Assembly (NCBI RefSeq): GCF_945859705.1
Contig: NC_079137.1
Coordinates: forward strand, 73,368,277 to 73,432,276
From: Episyrphus balteatus
Taxonomy: Eukaryota; Arthropoda; Insecta; Diptera; Syrphidae
Direction of reading: 5' to 3'
DNA length: 64,000 nucleotides
Positions 48,285 to 60,500 of this stretch are shown piece after piece (within the stretch, counting starts at the first letter, position 1; every line of letters starts with the position of its first letter). The position numbers and the translations under genes are program-made. Below the pieces are notes generated by a model. The model ran no database searches. It was not told the DNA's origin and worked only from the letters and a program-made list of their open reading frames with translations.

Positions 48285-51027
48285 CAATAGGATCCAAAAC
48301 AAATAGTTCTTGTGTTTTTTGGGACTTTACAATATATATCATTTAAATATGATATAATTCATACAAAACATATAAATTCTCACTTTTATTAAAATTAAAA
48401 AAAAGTTACGTATACACCCCACTGACCCAATTTTATATTAGTTTATATGTAATAAACTATATCTTTTAAGCTTGTTTCTTGATATAAACGAAAGAAAAAA
48501 GACACAACAAGTGAATTATAAAATTGAAATATAAATAAAAACCTATTTGGTACAGACGAAAATAAGTCAAAGAAAATAAAATAAAATCCAAATTTTGAAT
48601 TAAAAATTGTTAGCTTACTAGAAACTCAAAAATCAAAAACCGATTCTTTGGTAGGTACGCGTTAATAACAACTCAAAAGTAAAAGTTCTAAAGTAAGATT
48701 TTATTTGCCACAAAATCATTAGAGCCGTTTTCTACAAAAAAATTCTAATTTGGTAATATGACAAGAACCGTTAATTTAAAGTGAAAAAAAAATCAATTTT
48801 TCCCTAGCGTCAGGCAGATTGAAAGTCCATGGCTCTTAAACATATTTTGAGGTAATTTGGCGTGTTTTAATATTTATCTATTCATTAATTATAATAAAAT
48901 TGTACTGATTGATCGGACAAGATTTTGTCTAAAAATTCTTACAAAAGTTCCATTGAAAACAACAGTTTAACAAGTTTATTTGATTCATATACGATCCATT
49001 GTTTGATCAGTTAAAGTTGCAAAAAAAATTGACTTTTTCATAGTTTGTGTTTTTGTGATTTGGGCGTTTTTTTTTTCTGTAACAGGTGGCATTAAGCAAC
49101 AGTTTTGGTTTAGCAGAGGGTATTAATTGCTTACTTTCGATCTATGTTGCCCAACTACGAAGTAGCAAGACGGTGGAATGATGACAGGTATGTATTCTGC
49201 ACTTGTGTTCATTTGTTCTCCCATAACTTCTAAATTAATAGCCATGCATCTACATCTTGGTAGTGCACCAATTTTTCGTTTCATTATTTTCGAGAACCAA
49301 AAATGGCTAATTTTAGCCTGTTTATAATTTTTCTATTGCCAGTTTGGCTTAAATATAGTCAAACTGACACCACAAAAATTATAAACAAGCTAAAATTAGT
49401 AATTTTATTTCAAAAACAAATCTATTTTAAGATTTCCTAAGAAATACAACATTTGTTTGCATATTCACTTAAAATTCTTTTTTTTTTGATTAAAGATATT
49501 TCCGTCGACAATAATAATTCCTCCCCAATGTTTATGTATCAATCAATCAATTATTCCATTGATTTCAATCAATTCAAAATTTAATCAAAATATTTTCCCA
49601 CCACTGTGCCATTACACGACTGCTGTCAACATTCAACAAACTCGTTCTGTGTGTATTTTGGTTATTAAATATAATTGAAATCAATCACATGAAATTTAAT
49701 TGATTTGTTTTCCCCAAAATGCAATTACATGGTAGAATTATCATCATCATCATCATTATCATCAGCCGAAACGGCGGAGTTGTATTATAATTACCAATGA
49801 ATTCATTCATTCATTTCTAATGTGATTATTGTGTTAGCTTATACTCGTACTCTCTGGCTGCTCTCTCGCTGTTTGATGTTGATTGCCTTCTGACTGTTTA
49901 AATTGGCGAACTTTGTTTGGCTTTTTGATATTTTCCCGCCATCACTTAAAAGTGACGGACCACTTATGATTAATGACAACAACTCTGTAGCTAATACCAT
50001 CACCATTCGCAGTGTGTTACAATGGTGAATTCGCCAATTCACAATATGCGTAATGTAATTTGCATAGCAATGGAAGCTTTAAGTAATATCATCATCATCA
50101 TATTGGGGTTCACCGTGGGGATGAACTTAATACTCTACAACCGTCAGTCATTAATCAAATGACCACCGGAGTAACGTCAAAAGCCTGGGAAATGTAATTT
50201 GTATTCAAGTTGATTTGAGGTGGAGTGCGATGATGGTGTTGACATTTTGAGTGACTTTGACTTGGTTACGTTTGGAATCTCTTTGTTCTACTAAATCTAC
50301 TTATGACGTTTTGTTTCTCTGTTATTGTTTTGCTTTTTTTTAACCTCAAATTGTGAAGTGTATAAAATTTGCGTAGTTATAGGTTAATTCATTCAATTTT
50401 TACGAGTCAACAACACCCAAAGAGAAAAAAAAAAACATTATAATTGGTATTTAATACCTACCGCGAAATGTGGTTTTTATAATTATTTTTAATGATATAG
50501 TTTATTGTTGCGAGAACAAGTGTTATTATCTGGCATTTAATAATAATTCATTAAATACTTTTCTGATTATGATGACTCATTCAAGTCTTAAGAAGCACTT
50601 TTGACGTAAGATATGTTATCTTAATCGATTGATTGTAATAATTTTATTATTATTGTTTCTAATGTCATCTAAGAGATCAATGAGAGTGCTTGTTTTGTCT
50701 CATAGAAACAAGTTATAAGGTTCTTTACCATTTTGTACTAGTTTTAAAAATAAATAGTTTATAAATATCAAATATAAGTGGTTAATAGTCATAGTTTGAT
50801 TTTTAATAACATGTCAAAAGTTAAATGATACTTATCTAGTAAAAATAAATACACAATTGGGTTACACGTTTTTTTTATTTAAAGTGTTTATTGTGAAAAC
50901 GTGATATGTATCACGGAAATATTAAAATTCCGAAATTCAGCCATTTAAACAAACTATACAGTTTAGGGTCACTTGGGAGTATGTGTAACATTTTTCGTTG
51001 AAATACTTAAACGGGTATCAATGACTA
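48285..51027. other. intron stretch (2.7 kb) without recognised genes
   Basis: AT-rich with short ATC/CAT microsatellites near 49741-49764 and 50089-50103. The part at 49840-50230 is somewhat less simple, but it shows no coding signal or duplicate. Confidence 0.45.
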
Positions 51028-51135
51028 GGGGCTGAATTGGTTCAATCTGATAGCTGACAGTTAAATTGCACTTTTTTGCCAAATTGTGAAAAATGACTGT
51101 CAACTATCAAATATCACCCTAGTCGATTCGACCCC
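51028..51135. mobile_element. small MITE with GGGG.YGAAT ends, 108 bases
   Basis: GGGGCTGAATTGGTTCAATC and TGATAGCTGACAGTTAAATT are mirrored imperfectly by TGACTGTCAACTATCAAATA and then GTCGATTCGACCCC. The structure is an imperfect hairpin over the full length. I see no sure target duplication. Confidence 0.55.
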
Positions 51136-51599
51136 AGATTTTGATGGGCTTTTGAAAGTTGTTGTGCGTTTTTTGATATCTACTAGTTGAGAAAAAAACA
51201 ATGTTAAATCAAGAGGGAGAATTTTTTTTTTAACAATGTGTTTTCAGTCTTTTATAATTTTTTTTTATTTCGCTTTAAAATCATTTCGTTTTCAAATCAT
51301 ACTTATTTTTTATTTGGACAGTGTAAAAACAAAATGATTTACTTTTGATTCCACAAATAAAATGGTATTTAGATTTAAAAGAAAAAGATTTTCCTTTTGA
51401 AATGAAAAGCATTCCTTTTACGGTTGCAACAAAAATTGAGAATATATTCAAAATTTAAATAATCACTCTCATTCTGCCAACTGTGCTTGGAATTAAAAGT
51501 ATTCCAGGTTAAACCCACGACTGCGGTACAAAACAGCTTTGACAATTAACACATTATTTTTGTTGAGATTATTCCTTAGAATAATTTTTATTCGTCTCT

Positions 51600-52611
51600 G
51601 AGACTTGTTTGCTGAATCGAAACTTAAGCATTTAAGGTCTACATAAATCCTTATGTGACAGTTTACGCTGAGGAAAAAGTAGGGAATAAGAGTTTATGGT
51701 CAACATAAATTACACTGGTCAACAAGGTTTTTGCGACATCAACCAAAATATACTTTTCTAGTAGTTTTTGATGTGCTTAACTCGAATCTGAAGTCAAAAA
51801 ATGTTTTATGTGGGGTAATTCATTATGAATAAATTTGTAACGGTAGCTATAAGAACTGGTTTTATTCTTCCAAAAAATGTTTAAATCTTTCCGATATCTC
51901 TTTTACTGCCCGAGATATTTAAAATTTAAGCAGCGGTCTTTGAATCAGAAACAACACACTGGCCAACCAAATTAAACTTTTTTTGCCACATGAACCAAAA
52001 TATATTTTTCTGAAGGTTTTTGAGTTGCTGAGCTCGAATCCGCAATCAGGCATTATTAGCCTTTGTTCTTGAAATATTACCGTTATGAAATGCGAAAAAA
52101 GGTTTTTTTTTATAACGGTTATATTTCAAGAACGGAGGCTAATCGAATTTTTCTGATTGCGGATTCGAGTTCAGTTACCCAAAAAAACTTTAGAAAAGTA
52201 TATTTTGGTTCTTGTGCGGCAAAAATGCTATGACCAGTGACCTAATCTTTAGATTAAGTTTAGATTCTCTTTGGCTTATTAACTGAAACTTAAGATATCT
52301 CGAGCAATAAAAGAGATATCGGGAAAATTTAAACAGTTTTTGAATATCTGTTCTTATAATCACCGTTACAAATTTGTTTTTAATGAATTACCCCACATAA
52401 AAACAGAACCTCGAAAACAGCAAAAATGACCTTTTTTTAGCATTTAATAACGGTAATATTTCAAAAACGGAGGCCAATCAAATTTTTCTGACTTCAGATT
52501 CGGATTCAGCACCCCAAAAACTACTAGAAAAGTATATTTTGTTTCTTGTGGCAAAAAAAAGTCAAATTTTGTTGACCAGTGTTATTTGAGTTTCGATTCA
52601 GCAAATGGCCC
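51600..52611. mobile_element. MITE split by a younger element (left part 51600-51712, right part 52582-52611)
   Basis: The two flanks of the composite element 51713-52581 together match the inverse of the intact MITE at 44848-44993: TTTGCTGAATCGAAACTTAA, TTATGTGACAGTTTACGC, GAGGAAAAAG and AGAGTTTATG on the left, then TTTCGATTCAGCAAATGGCCC on the right. This fixes the order of insertion. Confidence 0.78.
51713..52581. mobile_element. composite CACTGG...CCAGTG foldback element, copy 2 (869 bases)
   Basis: It has the same ends, the same embedded inner palindrome (CACTGGCCAACC near 51959 to GACCAGTG near 52239) and the same flanking TTA (51710-51712 and 52582-52584) as the copy at 20709-21661. 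A block of about 70 bases near the left end, present in copy 1 (TTATTGGCCTCCG to the GGCTGCTTTCGAGG part), is missing here. Non-autonomous. Confidence 0.82.
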
Positions 52612-52691
52612 TGAAAGAAACAAATAGTCTTGTTCCTAGGAATAAGCTTAATTTGACTGTTGAAAAATTGATTTTTTTTTTTGCTACCTAA

Positions 52692-52825
52692 GGAATAAGT
52701 ACCAACTGACGGTTTAACTGACTATTGAAAAATTGGCCCTAAGTCAAAAAAAATTTTAATTTACAAATTTTGTCTTAGGGCCAGTTTTTCAATAGTCAGT
52801 TAAATAGTCAGTTAGTACTTATTCC
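52692..52825. repeat. near-perfect hairpin, arms about 58 bases
   Basis: GGAATAAGTACCAACTGACG, then TTTAACTGACTATTGAAAAA and TTGGCCCTAAGTC, are mirrored by GACTTAGGGCC..TTTTTCAATAGTCAGTTAAA and AGTCAGTTAGTACTTATTCC around a spacer of about 18 bases. A weaker relative (AATAAGCTTAATTTGACTGT) lies just upstream near 52642. This is probably a MITE, but the transcript would form a long stem. Confidence 0.75.
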
Positions 52826-54012
52826 CCAGATAGAGAGATTTAGAGTTTATAAGAGATTGAAAAATCGGCTCTAATGGACCTTCAGATCGTGAAAGTTATT
52901 AGCTTAACGAAAAACTGATAGATTCAAGATTGATAGATACCTATAGATTTTTTACAAAAGTCGACATCTCGAAATATGGATCTTTAAATGTAAAATTCTA
53001 GGTTTGAAGAATAAATGCATCAAAAATCATAAAATGTTTTTGAAATTTTTATCTTAAAAGGAAGAAAAAAAAAATAAATAGGCACGGTTTAGTAGGTTCG
53101 GGCCATAATTTAATAAGTGCCAAAAATTAGGTTTTAAAATTTTGTATGTATTTCAAAAGTCTATTTTTCAAAATAATATCTCGCTCAGCAATAAAAACTT
53201 TGATGACCTATCAATTACTTGTGTAACATAAAAAAAAGTTTAAAAATATTTTACTTTAAGTAGGACTTTTTTTATGATATGAAACTACTAAACTGAACTC
53301 ATGTACGACGCTGAAGACACCATCTTAAATCCCAAAATGTTTCAACAACTCAAAAAAAAAAAAAATGTTTTCTTTGAAGTTGACAAAAAATATTGATAAA
53401 TGAATTGAATATTCTAAAAGATTGTTCAAAAAGTCTAAGTATTTTATAACACAAAGTACCAAATCATTTGAAGTTTAATTGGAACACAATACTGTCAAAA
53501 ACATGACCCTTAACAAAAGTTACCCATGAGTACATTTTTGAAAATGATAGACTCAATTACATCATCATAATTTTCTTTTTGGATTCATTCAGTATTCATT
53601 TATTCAAAAACGCGTACATTTCAAATGGAAAGCCACTTTGGAAAACCACCATTTACGTTTTACAAATTGAACCAATAATTATTATTATTATTATTTTCCA
53701 AACCCACCTGTTGTGTATTTTCTACCCAAAAGAAAAACACACACAAAAATAAATAAATCTGTGTGTGTTGCTGCCTCCAAAATTTTTCCATCTAAATTCG
53801 AAATTCTATTTATAAACTCGTCATTCAATTGGGTCATGGAAATCACAAAAACACGCTCCCCCAGAAAATCATATACACACGTACAATAAACAAAAACAAT
53901 TATTTTTGTATACATTTCATCACCAGCCTACAAAATTTTTCTCCCCTTCTTGTGTGTCTTCCATACACACTATTCACATAAATAAATCTTCCGACTATAT
54001 TTTCAAACTTAC
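52826..54012. other. intron DNA next to the start-codon exon
   Basis: AT-rich, with a small ATT repeat near 53681-53694. The last bases are the donor GTAAGT (minus strand, 54012-54007). No other feature seen. Confidence 0.5.
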
Positions 54013-54463
54013 CAACTGTTTTGATTATTTGAAAATCATCCAAATGATACTGTCGAACGCCCTTAGCTGTCTCCACACTGCTACTTTCTGTATTACTCTC
54101 ACTACTGTCTTCGTCTGTCTCATTGCCATCATCGACATCCTCTTCCTCATCATCATCATCATTAACATCATCATCATCATCATCAACTTCATCTTCAGTT
54201 TGTTCTTCATCTTCATTTTCGGCATCTTCCTCTTCGACTTCAGCATCTTCTTCGCTGTAATCGGATTCGAGAGGATCTGAGGATTCACTGGATCCTATGC
54301 TACTACCGCCACCACCACCGCCACCCACACCGCCGCCATTGCGTAACGAACTAACGGTGAGTGTAGTTAGTGATGTATCTTTGTTATTGGATTTGCTACT
54401 ATTACTTGTACTGGTAGTTGAGGACATCATTGGACGCAAACGGGAACAGGTTGTTGTTGACAT
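54013..54463 (-). CDS. Pka-C3: Pka-C3/PRKX-type protein kinase, start-codon exon (N-terminal 150 codons)
   Basis: First coding exon of a serine/threonine kinase of the PKA catalytic-subunit family. The ATG (54463-54461) has A at -3 and is the first Met after an in-frame TGA six codons upstream. Residues 1-40 are Ser/Thr-rich, 43-53 are Gly-rich, and 67-121 are a long Asp/Glu tract coded by GAT/GAC and GAA/GAG runs. Residues 139-151 read YHLDDFQIIKTVG, the lead-in to the kinase Gly loop. The exon ends at a consensus donor (GTTG|GTAAGT) after the first base of a Gly codon, a phase 1 intron. The frame stays open past this donor to 53900, but that part is intron and looks unlike a kinase. PRKX/Pka-C3 kinases phosphorylate Ser/Thr in the cytosol or nucleus under cAMP control; that role is inferred from the family. 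The acidic extension precedes the kinase fold and is probably disordered. Confidence 0.9.
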
Positions 54464-54502
54464 GATTGGTATAGTAGTTCAGCAGTTTTTTACCGGAAGG
54501 AT
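54464..54502 (-). other. 5' UTR part of the start-codon exon
   Basis: Upstream of the ATG the minus strand has a pyrimidine-rich stretch (CTACTTCTTC, TTTTCTCTG, then T runs) ending in TTGTAG at 54503. This is a good 3' splice site, so the exon probably begins at 54502 with about 39 untranslated bases. An in-frame TGA lies in this leader. If the site is used, at least one non-coding exon and the promoter lie further upstream, above 54503, possibly outside the window. Confidence 0.55.
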
Positions 54503-57500
54503 CTACAATTACAACAAAAAAACAGAGAAAATGATGAAGAAGTAGAAAAAAAAATATAACCATTATGAGATATTAATTGAAAATTCTAAATATAGGCTTA
54601 TCGATGGTGGAGGGGTAAAATAGAATATTGTTTTTTTTTCTCTCTATTAATTTTTCAATTTACTCATAGATGTCACGTAAAATAGAATTTTTGTTTTCTT
54701 GCTTTCTTTTTTTTTCACAATAATTGCAGCACTCCTTCGTGTTGTTTAGCTTGCATTTTTAACCTTGCACTAGTAACCTGTATAATAGATTGAAAACGAG
54801 GGTGGTAATTTATGATAGGATATACATAGGGAGCCAATAACACGGACAGAAAGAAAAAAAACGTTGAACAATATGCACCACTCAACTCGTAGATAGACAT
54901 TATGGATATTCAACATGAAATTGACATTTGAAACCATCATTATAAATATGAAACAGTATTGGCAACAAGAATCAAACACTTGTCTCTTGTTTTGTTCTAA
55001 TAAACTTACATTTTACAAGTTTATAATAAATGTTTGATTGGAATAAACTTGTTTGATAGAGTTTATTCTAATCAAGTAAGAATTATGGTAAAATCTTTGT
55101 TTATACATGATTTCTATTTCTCATATTTCTTGCAAGTTTTACCAAACCACTTATTCTTTTCTTACTTGAAATTGCTAAAAATTTGTACTATGTAACCTTA
55201 GATCCAATTATACCAATCAAATTCGACCATTATCTAACACTGTCTTTTCAAGGAGCCTTTAGCATTTATTTCGTTTAAGCAATTTCTTTAACAAGTTTTC
55301 ACAAATTGTAACCGTATTTATTTAAACCAGTTTATACCAGTGAATTTAAAGCTACTTTTCACATCCAGATATAAGATTGCTTTTGTTTTAATTTGTATAA
55401 CTATGTTTTAACCTGTTCTTGAAAAAGTGATGGCAGACAGACAAATTTAAACCATTAGGTTTAAAACTTTGTTTATAATGATGTCTCCAACTTTGCGTTT
55501 TACAAGTTCTTATAAAAGTTAAGACAAAAACTTTTCACTAACAATTCTTCGAAAAATCAGATACACTGAGGGAAAAGCCACCATAAAACAACGTGAAATC
55601 AATGAAAACCACATTGATTTAACTATTATTCGGAATGATTTTGCGTTGAAGATGAACATTTTAAAATCAACGTTGAAAAAATGTTAATTTTTGATGGTTT
55701 CTAATCTTAAAGTCACATAAATCAAAGTAGTATTCCCTAAAGCATGCCACTGACTTGAAAGTTCATAGGACTAAATAATTAGCCAAGGCGTTTAAATCAG
55801 TCATGTAAATACTACTAAATTTGAGTCTCCAAATTTTACAGGACTTATGGCTCAAATGATGCGTTTACAAACTCATATATATATTCCCTTAGGAGAGAAG
55901 CCTTTGAAAATCATGGGCTTAGCTTGATTCAAATTGCTTCAGGTGGCATTGATTAACAGACTTTTTTCTCAAAGAATATAAGAATGCTGTAAAAAATTAT
56001 TCTGGTTCTTACAGAACAATCAGTTGTGTACAAGGATGAAGCAAGATGTATATATGTACAAACCAGTGATTTTTAACAAACGAAATAATACTGGATCCTG
56101 CCATTACGAATTTTTCGAAAAGACTTTCGCCATTATCTATAGTTCAATTCAAACGTCACATAGAGGAAAGTTGCCACATGAGCTGAAAGTCCAATGTGGT
56201 CACGGAAGGCTGCCTTCTATTACCAATACTTTTTAAGATTTGATGGGGCGCAGATAAAGAAGAATTCAGTGGACTCTAAACAGCTTAAATAGGATAATAG
56301 AAATATGGTTGCTCTTTCATGAAATTGTGTTCCTCCATCAAATGGCAAAAAACAAGATAAGAGAGAGACTTATAATAGTGGGACTGAAAAACAATTTTAC
56401 TTCTCAAACCCCAATGTATACCTGCCTCACTAAAATGCACTTGTAGAATCAAAAAAAAAAATAAAACAAATCATCGTCATATCAGTTTACACCAGATAAG
56501 CTAATATGTACATTCCCCCTTAATCAAATAAAACCGATTAAAATAAGCTTCTGGTTCAGAGCTTACTTTATCTTAGCTTTTATTATCTTTATCTTTAGCT
56601 TTTATTTTTTTACTTTTTATTACACATCTGTGTAATAAAAAGAAAAACTATTTTAAAAAATATTTCCTTCGTGCCTACGCTTTATACCGAGTTGAACATA
56701 ATAAAATGGCATATTTCTTCAATATATTGCCGAAATTTGAGAGTGCTCAATTTTAATAAAGACTTTTTTGCATTTTTTGCCTCATTATCCAGATTTTAGG
56801 GTCTTATTGAAAAATCAAAATATGTCTTTTACCTACTAAATTCAACAAGTCCTACTTGGTCTAGAGAGAATAAATTATTTTTTAAAGTAGATTTTTGTCA
56901 CACAATGATATTTTCGAAAAATATGCGAAGTGACCAATTAAAATATTATAAAAAAATATATGTATGTAGGTAATTTTCTTGCACAGCATACTTTAGCCCA
57001 TTATACCTATGCACAATAATCTCTCAATCCTGATAACACTTTATTTTTCATTTCAAATTGTGTTGAGGTAAAAATGAACGTTTTTAAATCTGTTTTGTAT
57101 ACATATATGCAAACAACATACATTATTATAGCTCGTGGCCTCCTCGTGTATATGCTCATGAGATAGAGCACCTTATTTCTAACAAGTATTATTATTTCAC
57201 AATAAACAAATCACTCAGGGGAAAATAAAATCCCTTTTCATGTCATACAACTTGAACATTAAATTGGACAGGATATATTTTTTTATCACACAATTGTTTG
57301 TATAATTTGATGTATGATATGTTATGTGTTGTGACATATGACATGTATACCAAGCAAAAGTGCATGTGTGCAGTATTGTAAATAGAGAGCTTTACTTTTG
57401 ATAGATTTCTTCTACTTAGAATTTCTGTAGATATTGTTTTGCAAACACTTTTGTATTGTTGCTGACCGATATGATTAACGAGAGACATACACAATAAACC

Positions 57501-60500
57501 AAGGAAATAGAAAAACGTGTGTTTATTTTTATGAGGATTTTTGAAAAAGAAAATAATTTCTTTTTCTTAAGATGACATATAAAAATTGTTTTTTATTCAT
57601 TTTCATTTTCAATTTATTTAGCGATTGAATGATTTTTTTTGTTGAGGCTTCTCTCTCCGATGACGTCTGAACTTGACACAAAGACCAAAATTAAATGTTT
57701 TTTTTTATTTTTAGAATTAATTTCCGAACTAAATGTATTCTTAGTTTGTAGCTAAACAAGTACACATAAATAGGCAAAGTCTTATTATTATGTCTTAGGA
57801 TGTTGCAATTTTTATTTGCTTGAATAATGATGGAAATGTGTGCGAGCTCCTATTAAAGCAATTAATGTCGAAAAAGTGGTCATTAAAAGCACTTTTTATG
57901 AACGTGCAATTTCGAACAAAAAAAAAATAGGCTTATTTTTGGAATTCTATTTTTAAAATTAAAGTCTGATAGTTCGAGAAGATGTACAGTTTTTTATTCA
58001 TGAAATCATCAGGAAAGACAATAAAATAAAAAAAAGTCTTATATAATTGGAATTGAAAAAAAGGAAACAAAATTAGGTGGTATTTATGTAAATTAATGGG
58101 AAACAATTAAGAAATAAGGAAACGAGGTCATTAAGATATCGTTTAGTCACCTCTTTATTACTGACTGTTAATTAATTAAAATTAAGGTCATTACAAAGCT
58201 GATCCACATAATTTGTTTAATGCTTTAAAATACTCTTTCGAAAACTAAAAAAAAAAATAAACTGAAATGCTGTGTCGTACGTTCATAATTACGCTACGTT
58301 TAATGTTTAAGAAAATTGATATAAGGCAGTAAACTACCTTTTAAACAATTAAGATAAATTTAAATATGCTTTTAAGCTTCTAACAAGTCTCCCCGGTTGA
58401 TATGTTCAAACTGAAACTTAAATTGAAAACAGATAAAACTTGACTTATGGCTTCATTTTGTTTTAAGAAAAATAAAATTGCTTAAAAATCGCGAAGTAAC
58501 CAAAATTTTCTATTTTTGTAATTGCTCAAGCACAAGAATTTGTTTCGAGTCAAAAAAACCTTCGAGGTTTTATTAAAAATCAAAATTAAGACAGTGGAGA
58601 AACTCATTTAAAGTTTTAAAAATTTTGGCTGTGAATTTTAGTTTTATTCGCATTTGATTTTTTTTCATGATACCTATATTTTAATTTTTGCACTCGATAA
58701 TTTGCCTGATTTAATTAAAGAGTTGTACTCCATCTTGAAAGTTTGTTATTTCTTCGTTCAATCTTGTTCAATGTTCATTTTTTTTTTTTCAAAATGTTGG
58801 GGAATCGATTTTTAAAGTTCAGATTGAAAATTTTCGTTTTGATAATTTTGTTTTTTAAAACATGAAACAGAACTTTTGTTTCTTTTATTTTGATTAAGTT
58901 ATAAATTAAAATCAAAAGGGAAGTCGTTTTGGATTGAGGAAATTGGACAAGATAGAAATTATGAAATATAATTCCCATTGTTCAAGAATTTATTGAACAA
59001 AAATTACATTATAAACCGTTCTTAAAGCGTCCTTTTGAACAAAAGATTTCTCTTCAACTTGAAAACTAAAAGAGATAGAATGATATGGTTTTCTCCAAAC
59101 TAAAGAGCATTCCAAATTTATGAAGACTGCATTCCTAACTCAATTTTGCAAAAAATGGCCTGTAGAACAAGATATAGCATCCAACCAACGATTTGGAATT
59201 GTAAATTAATTAACCATTTCCCCAAGAATTACTAAGCCTTTGAATTTTTTCACTAGCAGTTTTTGTTGTTCAGAGATATTTTTTGTAAGATTTTATGCTT
59301 TCTTGATTATTTTTTCAAGATTTTGATTGATTTTGATTTACAATGGGTATTTAAATACATATAACTAGAAAAAAAATCGAAGAGTTTATTTTTTAGCCGT
59401 TTTTTTGGGACGGTTGTAAGCCTTAGAATCTGAATATGTTTTTGGTATGTCCAATTTTTATTTTATTCTATAAGAATTTAAATGTAGACAATAAATTTTT
59501 TTAAATATTTAAGTATTTATAATACATGAGGTAAATTTTGTTCCTGGCAATTTATTAGCTTTAAAAATTTTTTTTTAAATTCAACAAACTTCAACAAACA
59601 AGTTTTTTTATTCTCAAGAAAAAAAAAATCGATATTGGAATTGCATTCCTTTTGCTGTTTTGTTTGAGTTTGTTTCCGTCCAATTGATATAAAAAAAGAT
59701 ATACAAAACCATTACAACAAGAAGGTAAATTTCAGTTGTAAGGAATCTATGGTATAAAGTTTATTGAAAGGTCAATGGATGATTGTGTTGACTTAATCCA
59801 ATTCTAGAAGTAAACACACACAAAATCGACATTATAACCTCCGGTGGTATGGTACGTTTTTTCTATATTTTTTTTTGTGTTATATGTTCTTCATTTGAAA
59901 CTTATCTAGAGTTTATTGGGTATTTATTTGGTGCAAAACAATGACCAAGAATTGAAATACATGAATTGGATTCTATGTTAAATCATGTTAGTTAAAATGA
60001 ATTCTTCAAAAAGGCCATAGGGTAAATAGATAGTGTTACATGTGAATAATTAAAATTGACATAGAGTACCTAAAGATAAAATGTTTTTATCATATTAGAA
60101 TTGGGGCTATGTTACAAAGAAGACCTATTTAAGAAGAAATCCAATATAAATGAAGTCCCAAAGCTAAAAAAAAAACACATTTCTTAAATTTATTTTTAGA
60201 TTTTTTCAATGGAATTAATGATTGGCTTAAACCGCAGTAATTTAATAGCACATATCAAAGGTCTCGTTATTAGCAATTTCATAAAAAAAATATACTCAAC
60301 TAAAGCAATTACTTTTAAACTTTTGTGAAAAAATCATACAAAAAAACCAGGAACCTTTAATGAACAATTAAAAAAAAAAAACACACAATTAATCCTCAAT
60401 TATGCCAACCACTTAGCCACTTAAACATGATCCACCTCATGATTTGCTTTTTATTTCAAATATAATCAATACAAAAAAAAAATTACGTATACACCACAGT

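Larger units (their letters stand above)
4383..54012 (-). other. giant first coding intron of the Pka-C3-like gene (49,630 bases)
   Basis: This intron is bounded by GTAAGT at 54012 and a T-rich tract plus CAG at 4383, both read on the minus strand. It is phase 1 and splits the first Gly codon of the ATP loop. The assignment rests on perfect frame joining of two exons whose combined product reads straight through a conserved kinase motif. The interior is a patchwork of inverted-repeat transposons, dispersed repeats and AT-rich unique DNA. I found no convincing exon or nested gene inside it, although very short or non-coding exons could be missed by eye. Confidence 0.88.

Noticed and set aside
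53900..54012. Continuation of the start-codon reading frame below 54013
   Set aside because: The frame stays open for 36 more codons, but a consensus donor GTAAGT lies at 54012 and the downstream codons do not look like a kinase, while the exon at 4382 completes the Gly loop in frame.
53906..54545. Open frames opposite to or shifted from the kinase exon (124 aa and 82 aa plus strand, 87 aa minus strand)
   Set aside because: They are shadows of the acidic and Gly-rich codon repeats: Ile/Leu-, Pro- and Met/Lys-rich readings of the same low-complexity DNA.
55560..55760. CACTGAGGGAAAAG as a transposon end
   Set aside because: I could not find a matching inverted end or target duplication.
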